DNA of 6,121 nucleotides from Bacteroidaceae bacterium (GTDB taxonomy: Bacteria > Bacteroidota > Bacteroidia > Bacteroidales > Bacteroidaceae). Numbering within the stretch: position 1 is the first letter of the stretch; each line of letters opens with the position of its first letter. Positions 1 through 5,767 of this stretch are shown piece by piece. The stretch is from the NCBI GenBank assembly GCA_016302435.1, contig JAEDNQ010000133.1, forward strand, positions 1-6,121. Direction: 5' to 3'. The position numbers and the translations under genes are program-made. The notes below the pieces were generated by a model. The model searched no databases. It was not told the DNA's origin and worked only from the letters and a program-made list of their open reading frames with translations.

Positions 1-79
1 TCCTACAGCCCTCATTGTGTCGAGTCGGAAATAGCAGTGTGCGCTTATCTTGCTCCACACAATGTGGTATGAAGACAAG

Positions 80-1105
80 ATGAAACACAAAATACTATAC
101 ACATATTTAATAATACTGTTCAGCATGCTCCTCTCCTCATGCTCCCAAGGTGAGCATGGCCACCAGTTCTGCATTCAGGGTGCGTGGAAGCTGGAGAGTG
201 TCATTTTCTATCAAGACGACACAGTGCGCTATCCTGTAGACGGGATGACATGGATGCGCGTCTACGACGACAGCTGTTTCTACGAGTGCCGCTTCTCCGA
301 GTCCGACATGGGATTCATGATCATACCCACCGAGGTCGTGGACTACACCCTTGTGAAAAATGGACCAGAGCAGTATCTGTACCTTCAGAATGGGAACACC
401 AACCCTCTGTCCGTGGTGGACGACACGACGATGGTGATACAGCAGACGGGACGCCAGTACAGATGGGTTCAATACGATGACCTCTTGACACGTCGCAGAG
501 ATGACATCGTGCGCATTATCAGAGAGGACCTACGCTCAGGCAGCAACACCCACCGCAGCTATGTTGTCTCCGAGGCAGAGAAGCAGCTGACCACCACCAA
601 CCATACGCTCATCTATGTCATCATAGGCATAGCCGTAGCCTTCATCCTTTCCGCCAACTACCTCTACCGCCTCCGCAGGGAGAAAAAGAGAGTGGAGCAG
701 GAACTCGAGCGCATCAGGCAGGAACAGCAGCTGATGCCCGCCCCCGTGCGTCAGGCTCTCATCGATGTGGAGGACGAGTTCCATCAGAGCGACTTCTACG
801 TCTCGCTTCACAAGCGCATAGCACACGGCGAACATCTGAAGAAAGAAGACTGGGACAGCATCGAACAGCGTCTGAACAGAGTCTATCCAGGCTTCACCAA
901 TAAGCTGCTCTCGCTATACAACATGTCGGACGTGGAGCTGCATGTCTGCCTCCTGCTGAAGCTGAACGCCTCTCCGTCAGAGATAGCAGGAGTGCTCTGC
1001 AAGGACACCAGCAGCATCAGCAGCATAAGAAGCCGCCTTTTCTACAAGGTTTTTGACAAGAAAGGGAGCAGCAAGGAGTGGGACGAGTTTATCCACACAT
1101 TATAA
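80..1105 (+). CDS. Membrane-anchored transcriptional regulator with periplasmic lipocalin-like domain and C-terminal HTH
   Basis: Predicted 341-residue one-component transmembrane regulator. The ATG at 80 is chosen because it gives a compact signal sequence (MKHK, then a hydrophobic run) ending in a lipobox, LSSC, with the acceptor Cys at 21; in-frame starts at 50 (TTG) and 62 (ATG) would add a charged leader. Residues about 30-132 form a small beta-rich domain beginning G-x-W-K-L-E-S, similar to the protein encoded next (1373-1885). Residues about 177-196 are a membrane span, followed by a basic stretch (RLRREKKR) and a short coiled coil to about 220. Residues about 280-328 resemble the LuxR-like HTH found at the end of many Bacteroidetes membrane regulators (MSDVELHVCLLLKLNASPSEIA, then a recognition-helix-like SSISSIRSRLF). 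The expected topology is sensing domain in the periplasm and DNA-binding domain in the cytoplasm. A lipidated N-terminus plus an internal span is unusual and would hold it in the inner membrane. Ligand and targets are unknown; adjacent genes are the obvious candidates. Domain calls are by eye. Confidence 0.82.
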   Translation: MKHKILYTYLIILFSMLLSSCSQGEHGHQFCIQGAWKLESVIFYQDDTVRYPVDGMTWMRVYDDSCFYECRFSESDMGFMIIPTEVVDYTLVKNGPEQYLYLQNGNTNPLSVVDDTTMVIQQTGRQYRWVQYDDLLTRRRDDIVRIIREDLRSGSNTHRSYVVSEAEKQLTTTNHTLIYVIIGIAVAFILSANYLYRLRREKKRVEQELERIRQEQQLMPAPVRQALIDVEDEFHQSDFYVSLHKRIAHGEHLKKEDWDSIEQRLNRVYPGFTNKLLSLYNMSDVELHVCLLLKLNASPSEIAGVLCKDTSSISSIRSRLFYKVFDKKGSSKEWDEFIHTL

Positions 1106-1117
1106 GGAAGTTAAATA

Positions 1118-1150
1118 CAGTTTGCAAACTTTTTGCAAACTGTTTTTTTT
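1118..1150 (+). terminator. Intrinsic terminator after the regulator gene
   Basis: A perfect 11-bp inverted repeat (CAGTTTGCAAA at 1118-1128, TTTGCAAACTG at 1132-1142) with a 3-nt loop is followed at once by eight T (1143-1150). It starts 13 nt after the stop codon of the regulator. The stem is A/T-rich (4 G/C pairs of 11), but the geometry is that of a Rho-independent terminator. It should separate the regulator transcript from the downstream genes. The arms are also copies of the GTTTGCAAAC motif found again at 1184-1193, so a second role as a protein-binding site is possible. Confidence 0.75.
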
Positions 1151-1193
1151 CAGTTGGCAGCAGTTGAAAGTCAGTTGCCAACATTTTGCAAAC
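1120..1193. repeat. Three copies of a GTTTGCAAAC-like motif
   Basis: GTTTGCAAAC, itself a perfect 10-bp palindrome, occurs at 1120-1129. The variant TTTTGCAAAC (9 of 10) occurs at 1131-1140 and again at 1184-1193. The first two make up the terminator stem; the third lies 7 bp before the -33 element of the next promoter and is not part of the terminator. Recurrence of the third copy outside the hairpin is what suggests a binding site rather than a folding artefact. Confidence 0.5.
1151..1182. promoter_or_regulatory. CAGTTG direct repeats upstream of a promoter (possible activator site)
   Basis: CAGTTG occurs at 1151-1156, 1161-1166 and 1172-1177, with steps of 10 and 11 bp, about one helical turn each, so the copies face the same side of the DNA. 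The same stretch holds a 7-bp inverted repeat, GTTGGCA (1153-1159) and TGCCAAC (1176-1182). The block ends 18 bp before the -33 element of the promoter at 1201-1232, a typical location for an activator. The HTH regulator encoded immediately upstream is the natural candidate, but that link is inference. Confidence 0.4.
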
Positions 1194-1200
1194 CCTTTTT

Positions 1201-1232
1201 TTTGGACATGTCAGCCATGTTGACTACCTTTG
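1201..1232 (+). promoter_or_regulatory. Bacteroidetes-type promoter for the secreted protein gene
   Basis: TTTG at 1201-1204 (-33 element) and TACCTTTG at 1225-1232 (-7 element, consensus TAnnTTTG) are separated by exactly 20 bp, within the known spacing for the Bacteroidetes primary sigma factor. Transcription would begin near 1237, giving a leader of about 135 nt before the ATG at 1373. The spacer contains a short dyad (ACATG 1206-1210, CATGT 1216-1220) that could be an operator. The promoter lies outside the inverted repeat flanking the gene it drives. Confidence 0.72.
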
Positions 1233-1270
1233 CCAAAAATTTTCGGACACCAATAACATTTTCCAGTGGG

Positions 1271-1291
1271 AATAAATAGAACCTACCTAAA
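1271..1291 (+). repeat. Left arm of 21-bp inverted repeat bracketing the secreted protein gene
   Basis: The core 17-mer AATAGAACCTACCTAAA (1275-1291) has an exact reverse complement at 1888-1904. Extending outward to 1271 and 1908 gives 20 of 21 matches. This arm lies in the predicted 5' leader, about 34 nt after the expected transcription start and 81 nt before the start codon. No obvious target-site duplication flanks the pair. Confidence 0.85.
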
Positions 1292-1372
1292 TTCAGACGT
1301 TCACAAGAAAACGCAGGAATGTAAGAAATACGAACCTGCCATTATTAACCTCATCTAAAAATAAAAAAGATT

Positions 1373-1885
1373 ATGAGAAACCTCAAAGCTATCCAGACAA
1401 TCACAGCCATCCTGTGCATGTTGCTCTCAATGCTTCACCCCACTTCTGCCAAGGCTCAGGCCAAGGTGGCAGACAAGGAAATCATCGGTGTGTGGGTCAT
1501 GACCTCCATGAAGTATGATGGAGAGAACAAGGAGTATATTAATGGTTCTTACTCCCAAGTCAAGGTATATAGAGCCAATGGCGAATACGCCTGTGCGGAG
1601 ATATGCAGGGACAGGGGTAAATGCTACGTCCTACCCCACGAGTGGGGCACCTATTCGCTTGTAGGCGGCAAGTACACCGAGATGGGACGCGACGCTGGCA
1701 CCATAGGGTGGAAAAGCAAGACTCGATTTGAGGGACGCTGGAAAAACCGCAATGACAAGTGGAAGAAAGTCATCGACTTCCCAGAGTCGCTCACTCAGCA
1801 CATTGTCGACAAGTGCAAGGCTTACCAGTCTTCTCCGGAAAGCATGCAGAAGCTGATGAACAAATACATCTTCGACGACAAATAG
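1373..1885 (+). CDS. Secreted lipocalin-like (DUF4488-like) small protein
   Basis: 170 residues. A signal peptide covers about residues 1-28 or 1-30 (basic MRNLK, hydrophobic core, cleavage near SAKAQA), with no lipobox Cys, so the product is probably soluble in the periplasm or exported. The mature protein starts a small beta-rich domain, IIGVW-V-M-T-S at 37-45, of the kind seen in lipocalin-like and DUF4488-like proteins of Bacteroidales; the family name is a by-eye guess. It aligns with the periplasmic domain of the regulator at 80-1105: VKVY (63-66) with MRVY, Y72-x-C74 with Y68-x-C70, and P88-x-E-x-x-x-Y-S-L-V with P83-x-E-x-x-x-Y-T-L-V. Cysteines 74, 78, 84 and 148 are present. The start is the first ATG after an A-rich leader. 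It is preceded by a good promoter (1201-1232), lies between inverted repeats, and is followed after 208 nt by an outer-membrane barrel gene. Ligand and function are unknown. Confidence 0.85.
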   Translation: MRNLKAIQTITAILCMLLSMLHPTSAKAQAKVADKEIIGVWVMTSMKYDGENKEYINGSYSQVKVYRANGEYACAEICRDRGKCYVLPHEWGTYSLVGGKYTEMGRDAGTIGWKSKTRFEGRWKNRNDKWKKVIDFPESLTQHIVDKCKAYQSSPESMQKLMNKYIFDDK

Positions 1886-1887
1886 TC

Positions 1888-1908
1888 TTTAGGTAGGTTC
1901 TATTAATT
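1888..1908 (-). repeat. Right arm of 21-bp inverted repeat bracketing the secreted protein gene
   Basis: Reverse complement of 1271-1291 with a single mismatch (1905 against 1274). It begins only 2 nt after the TAG stop (1883-1885) of the secreted protein gene. In the mRNA the two arms could pair to bring the 5' leader and 3' end together; at the DNA level they delimit a 638-bp segment that contains the whole gene but not its promoter. Confidence 0.85.
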
Positions 1909-2013
1909 ACAATTCTCTACTTATGGAATTACCTTAAAAGATAAGACTATAACAGATTAGTAATCAGATAAAACCTTAATAGATTCTTTAAAACAGTTAG
2001 CAGTGTACACACC

Positions 2014-2043
2014 CCGCACCTTTTCTGTGAAGAAATGGTGCGG
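2014..2043 (+). promoter_or_regulatory. Strong leader hairpin before the outer-membrane barrel gene
   Basis: CCGCACCTTTTCT (2014-2026) pairs with AGAAATGGTGCGG (2031-2043) at 12 of 13 positions around a GTGA loop, 50 nt upstream of the barrel start codon. The tract after it (CCAAAATTTTCTTC) has only four consecutive T, so it is a weak terminator at best. It could end the transcript of the secreted protein, attenuate read-through into the barrel gene, or act in the barrel leader. I found no convincing TTTG / TAnnTTTG promoter between 1909 and 2093, so read-through from the promoter at 1201 is plausible. Confidence 0.55.
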
Positions 2044-2093
2044 CCAAAATTTTCTTCATTATCTAACTTCCTAAGACCAACACATTTTCAATT

Positions 2094-4802
2094 ATGACAA
2101 GATTACTTCTGCTGGCATTTTTATGTCTGCAAGCCATGCTTATGTCCGCCGACACCTTGAAAGGACGTGTCGTTGACGCAGAAACAGGCGACCACCTACC
2201 CAATGTGGAGCTGCAATACTTCATAATACCAATAAATGATTATTATGCGTTTAGCTACAAGACTCAGACCGACAGCTTGGGCGTGTTCCATATCACGGTC
2301 AAGTCCATGTCGAAGGTGCAATACGAACTGCAATACTTTGGCTACGAGCCGTTTAAGCAGACACTCAATGTGGCAGGCGGCAAGGACACCATCGACCTTG
2401 GCGACATAAAACTGAAGATGGTGCCTGAGCTCCTCAAGGAGGTTGTGGTGAAGGGCAAGGCCAAACGCTTCGTCATGAAGGGCGACACCGTGGTCTTCAA
2501 CCCAGAGGCGTTCAACCTCGACGATGGCGACCGCATAGCCACTCTGCTGAAGCAGCTCCCCGGAGTCAGCATCAAGGAAGGCAAGATATACTTCAATGAG
2601 AAGGAAGTGCACCTCAAGATCAATGGCCGCAACGTGGCCGACGAAGAACTCACCGCCCTCCTGCCTGCCGAGGCGGTGGATAAAATCAAGGCATACGAGA
2701 AGAAGAGCGAGCTGGCTGAAGTCACGGGCATGAACGACGGACAGGAGCAGCAGGTGCTCGACATCACCATCAAACCAGGGTTTATGGACAAATGGTACGG
2801 GCGGACACGCCTCAGCGCATACGCCTCCGACAACTATCTTGCCTCTGCCAACATGCACTACCTCTCCGACACCGACCCCATAGGTATCTATGCCCGCGCC
2901 TCCGACTGCGGCTCGAAGACTCAGGGCGTGTGGGGAGAATACGAATCCTCATGGGAAAATGCCGTGCCGCAACGGCAGCAATATGGCAAGCTCTCCTACA
3001 AGCACGGCTGGAAGCCCGACTCCGTGGCGTCGTCATACGACCAGGACTCCTGGAGCGTGAACACCTCGCCCAATCATCTCGACACCCATCAGAACTTCTG
3101 GCAAAACTCAGAGACATACATCGATGGACAGCCTTCATCGTTCAAGAGCGGTCACTTATACCAATATGCCCACTCGCTCATCGTGCCCCTGGAATTTGAG
3201 ACAGAACTGCACTTCAGCCCCAAGACATGGATCTACGCTTCTGTGGATGGAGGATGTAGCCGAGTTGAAGACCGCTCCACAGCCGACAACGTGACCTACC
3301 AGGCCTATCAATATGAGGAGAACCCTCAGAATCTCGTCAACAGGTCGAGAAGCGAGAATCTCAGCAAGAAGGAAGGAGTATATGCCGATGCGAACATGAG
3401 GTTGACGCATGTGTTCAAAAACGGCGACTTATCCATAGGATGGATGCCACGATGGAACAGGTACAAGGGTCGCGCGGACAGTCACACCGACTACGAATAC
3501 CATGACCTCGGCACACAGGAGACTCTCGTTCAGACATCCAACAACAGCAGCCACCACTTCCAGTCGCTCATCGACGCCAAGGGAAGCTACCAGGTGGTGA
3601 AGGAGAAGCTGAAGATAGGTTTCGGCTACTGGATGGACTATTGGCGCACACACGACACCGACGCCATCATCCGCAATGGCGACTACGACATCGCCAACAG
3701 CTTCGACCGCATGAAGAGCTACTTCGTCAACGAACCGCGCATAGAGGTAGAAGCTGACCTGGGCAAGGTATGGATGCACACGGTGGTGAAGTTTCACAAC
3801 ACTGACGAGCGCTTTGACTATCAGCGAGGCCATCTCGACACGCTCGTGCAACGCTACTCGTTCTTCCTCCGCCCATTTTACGAACTGACATGGCGCACGT
3901 CGAAAGCGTCAGAGATGAAAGCCTCCGTCAACTGGGACCGTAGGGTGGCTGACCTGCTCGACGGCACTAACTATGTGGATGATACCGACCCCCTCAACAT
4001 ACGCAAGGGTAATCCAGGACTCAAGCCATCCAGCACACTGAGCACCAACATGTCATACACCATGATGTTCACCAAGGGACAGCAGATGCTCTCGCTCAAA
4101 GCTGGCTATAGACGCACGTCCGACCCTGCCACCACCGTCATGGCCTACAACTCCGCCACAGGAGGCTACATCTCCATGGCCACCAACGCAGACTACAGCG
4201 AGTCGATGGAAGCAGGACTGAACTACGACCGCGCGCTTGGCAAGTACTTCCGCCTGACCACCGCTATGGGCGTGAACAGCTCCACCAGTTTCGGAGCGCA
4301 GACGCTCTCCTCGCTCGACGAGCCATGGCAATTCGTAAAACAGACCAACACAGGCTTCCATGACTATTTGTGTGTCCAGTTCCAAGATGCAGGGTGGGAG
4401 TCACGCGCCTATGCTGACGTGACCTACAGTGAGGTCAAACGCGAGCAGAATACCGTCCCCAACCAGTACCTGTGGGACTACAGGATAGGTCTCCACGGCC
4501 AATACAAGCTCACCCACTGGACCTTCAGCCTTGACCCCCGTCTTGTGGGCAACACGGGCTACCTGTCAGACATAATGAACCGCAACCGCTTCGTCCTCGA
4601 TGCAGAAGTGACGTGGAAGACGCTTGCCGGCAAGGTGCAGTTCACTCTCTCTGCCCGGGACATCCTGAACCAGATGGACCAAGTCTATTCCTACGTCACA
4701 GCCGCCATGCGCAGCGAGACGCGCAACGAGACCTTCCACCGCTACCTCTGCCTCACCTTCACCTACCAGATAGACGCAAAGGCAAAGAAGGACAAGCACT
4801 GA
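2094..4802 (+). CDS. Outer-membrane beta-barrel protein, TonB-receptor-like, with carboxypeptidase-regulatory-like N-terminus
   Basis: 902 residues. The signal peptide spans about 1-19 (MTRLLLLAFL..., cleavage after MSA). Residues about 22-108 form a carboxypeptidase-regulatory-like beta-sandwich (LKGRVVDAETGDHLPNV), common at the N-terminus of Bacteroidetes outer-membrane proteins. Residues about 113-230 are a plug-like region: EVVVKG at 116-121, LLKQLPGV at 151-158, LPAEAVDKIKAYEKKSE at 190-206. The remainder is rich in alternating aromatic and polar strands and ends in RYLCLTFTYQI, a typical last beta-strand, followed by a short basic tail. This pattern fits the outer-membrane beta-barrel family often named OMP_b-brl_3 rather than a SusC porin. 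No SusD-like gene follows, and no TonB box is evident in the mature N-terminus, so the energised-transport role is uncertain. Substrate is unknown. It ends 16 nt before the convergent superoxide dismutase gene with no clear terminator in between. Confidence 0.9.
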   Translation: MTRLLLLAFLCLQAMLMSADTLKGRVVDAETGDHLPNVELQYFIIPINDYYAFSYKTQTDSLGVFHITVKSMSKVQYELQYFGYEPFKQTLNVAGGKDTIDLGDIKLKMVPELLKEVVVKGKAKRFVMKGDTVVFNPEAFNLDDGDRIATLLKQLPGVSIKEGKIYFNEKEVHLKINGRNVADEELTALLPAEAVDKIKAYEKKSELAEVTGMNDGQEQQVLDITIKPGFMDKWYGRTRLSAYASDNYLASANMHYLSDTDPIGIYARASDCGSKTQGVWGEYESSWENAVPQRQQYGKLSYKHGWKPDSVASSYDQDSWSVNTSPNHLDTHQNFWQNSETYIDGQPSSFKSGHLYQYAHSLIVPLEFETELHFSPKTWIYASVDGGCSRVEDRSTADNVTYQAYQYEENPQNLVNRSRSENLSKKEGVYADANMRLTHVFKNGDLSIGWMPRWNRYKGRADSHTDYEYHDLGTQETLVQTSNNSSHHFQSLIDAKGSYQVVKEKLKIGFGYWMDYWRTHDTDAIIRNGDYDIANSFDRMKSYFVNEPRIEVEADLGKVWMHTVVKFHNTDERFDYQRGHLDTLVQRYSFFLRPFYELTWRTSKASEMKASVNWDRRVADLLDGTNYVDDTDPLNIRKGNPGLKPSSTLSTNMSYTMMFTKGQQMLSLKAGYRRTSDPATTVMAYNSATGGYISMATNADYSESMEAGLNYDRALGKYFRLTTAMGVNSSTSFGAQTLSSLDEPWQFVKQTNTGFHDYLCVQFQDAGWESRAYADVTYSEVKREQNTVPNQYLWDYRIGLHGQYKLTHWTFSLDPRLVGNTGYLSDIMNRNRFVLDAEVTWKTLAGKVQFTLSARDILNQMDQVYSYVTAAMRSETRNETFHRYLCLTFTYQIDAKAKKDKH

Positions 4803-4818
4803 ACAATCAGCTGACTGC

Positions 4819-5493
4819 TCACCGGTCTGTCGGCTTCGCCAAGTCTCTATACCGTTTTGCCACCACATCCCAGTCGACAATTGTCCAGAGAGCGTTGACA
4901 TAGTCAGGGCGGCGGTTCTGATAGTCGAGATAGTAGGCGTGCTCCCAAAGGTCGAAGGTGAGAAGCGGTGTGTTGCCATGCTGCACAGGGTTGGCAGCAT
5001 TGGCCTCAAGGCTTATCTCCAAATGTCCCTTGGCATTGGCTGAGAGCCATATCCAGCCGGAACCAAAGTACTTGTTCGCCTGCAGGGTGAAGTAGTCGCG
5101 GAACCGCTGGATGGACTGGAAGTCACGTATGATGGCAGCAGCGAGTTCGCCTATGGGGCGAGGCAGCTCTTCTGCCTGAGTGTCCGCCTCGCCTGCTCTC
5201 TTGCAGCACACGTATCGTGGACGTGTGAACTGGCTGAAGAAGAGATTGTGATTGAGTATCTGGCCAGCATTGTTAAATATCTGGCCTGTGCTGCGAGTCA
5301 CAATCTCTTCGAGGCTCATGCCCTCGTATGGAGATCCGGGCAAGAGGGCATTGAGATTGTTAACGTATGCCTGCAGGTGCTTGCCATGATGGAAGCTGAT
5401 AGTCTGCTGGCTGATGGCTGGCTCAAGAGCGTCAGCTGGATAGGGCAGTTCGATGAGCTGGAACTTGCCGTCGATGGGGAGTGTCTGTTTCAT
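4819..5493 (-). CDS. sodB: Superoxide dismutase, Fe-type (possibly cambialistic), with insertion
   Basis: 224 residues; catalyses dismutation of superoxide to oxygen and hydrogen peroxide in the cytoplasm (no signal peptide). The metal ligands can be placed by comparison with E. coli SodB: His35 (in SFHHGKH), His82 (ILNHNLFF), Asp181 and His185 (DLWEHAYY, where most relatives have DVWEHAYY). Tyr43 matches the active-site Tyr34. Gln78 in NNAGQILNH is in the position typical of Fe-type enzymes. The end, LDYQNRRPDYVNALWTIVDWDVV, is like Bacteroides enzymes. It is longer than the usual about 193 residues because of roughly 8 extra N-terminal residues and about 15 extra residues around 90-112 (with adjacent cysteines Cys96-Cys97) between the two alpha/beta domains. 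The start is the only Met before the conserved LPYP block. A -7 element lies upstream at 5572-5579. Confidence 0.96.
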   Translation of the reverse strand: MKQTLPIDGKFQLIELPYPADALEPAISQQTISFHHGKHLQAYVNNLNALLPGSPYEGMSLEEIVTRSTGQIFNNAGQILNHNLFFSQFTRPRYVCCKRAGEADTQAEELPRPIGELAAAIIRDFQSIQRFRDYFTLQANKYFGSGWIWLSANAKGHLEISLEANAANPVQHGNTPLLTFDLWEHAYYLDYQNRRPDYVNALWTIVDWDVVAKRYRDLAKPTDR

Positions 5494-5571
5494 AGTCGGA
5501 GAAAATTTTAATTAGTGAATTTGAGTTGTTGTCACTGATACTGACGTGTGCCAATATCGCTTTTCTGGCGA

Positions 5572-5579
5572 CAAAGATA
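5572..5579 (-). promoter_or_regulatory. Putative -7 promoter element of the superoxide dismutase gene
   Basis: On the minus strand this reads TATCTTTG, an exact match to the Bacteroidetes -7 consensus TAnnTTTG, about 79 nt upstream of the start codon. No clear TTTG occurs at the expected -33 spacing, so the promoter may need an activator, which would fit a stress-responsive gene. The leader is A/T-rich without a strong Shine-Dalgarno, as is usual in this phylum. Confidence 0.5.
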
Positions 5580-5618
5580 AGTCATAAACAGGTGTACTCG
5601 TTCCTTTGGTTAAGTCTT

Positions 5619-5650
5619 TTTGTCTCTTTATGCTAAGTGTTTATTGTTTG
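5619..5650 (+). promoter_or_regulatory. Weak candidate promoter for the small membrane protein
   Basis: TTTG at 5619-5622 is followed after 19 bp by TATTGTTTG (5642-5650), which is the -7 consensus with one extra base between TA and TTTG. It would give a leader of about 110 nt. The imperfect -7 element makes this tentative. Nothing else recognisable was seen in the divergent intergenic region 5494-5767 apart from the superoxide dismutase -7 element. Confidence 0.25.
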
Positions 5651-5767
5651 TTAACCAGATAGTTCACATTCGTTATGAATATGGTTGACAAATAGTGATG
5701 TACTTGGTTTTTATTCATCGGGGAAGGGTGAGGCAACGTCCCATATCTGTGCACGAATTATATTCCC

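Noticed and set aside
50..79. Earlier starts for the regulator (TTG at 50, ATG at 62)
   Set aside because: They place charged residues before the signal sequence; the ATG at 80 gives a standard lipoprotein signal peptide.
1118..1193. CRISPR-like array from the repeated TTTGCAAAC motifs
   Set aside because: Units are about 10 bp and irregularly spaced; no repeat-spacer structure and no cas genes.
1271..1908. A functional insertion sequence
   Set aside because: The enclosed gene is a secreted small protein, not a transposase, and no target-site duplication is visible beside the arms.
2196..4385. Several long minus-strand and alternate-frame open frames inside the barrel gene
   Set aside because: They overlap a complete, recognisable coding sequence and show no domain-like features; they follow from its codon composition.
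2094..4802. A polysaccharide utilisation locus (SusC/SusD pair)
   Set aside because: No SusD-like lipoprotein follows; the next gene is a convergent superoxide dismutase, and the plug region fits the non-SusC barrel family better.
4803..4818. Bidirectional terminator between the convergent genes
   Set aside because: The only dyad there is the 8-bp TCAGCTGA at 4808-4815, with no loop and no T-run.
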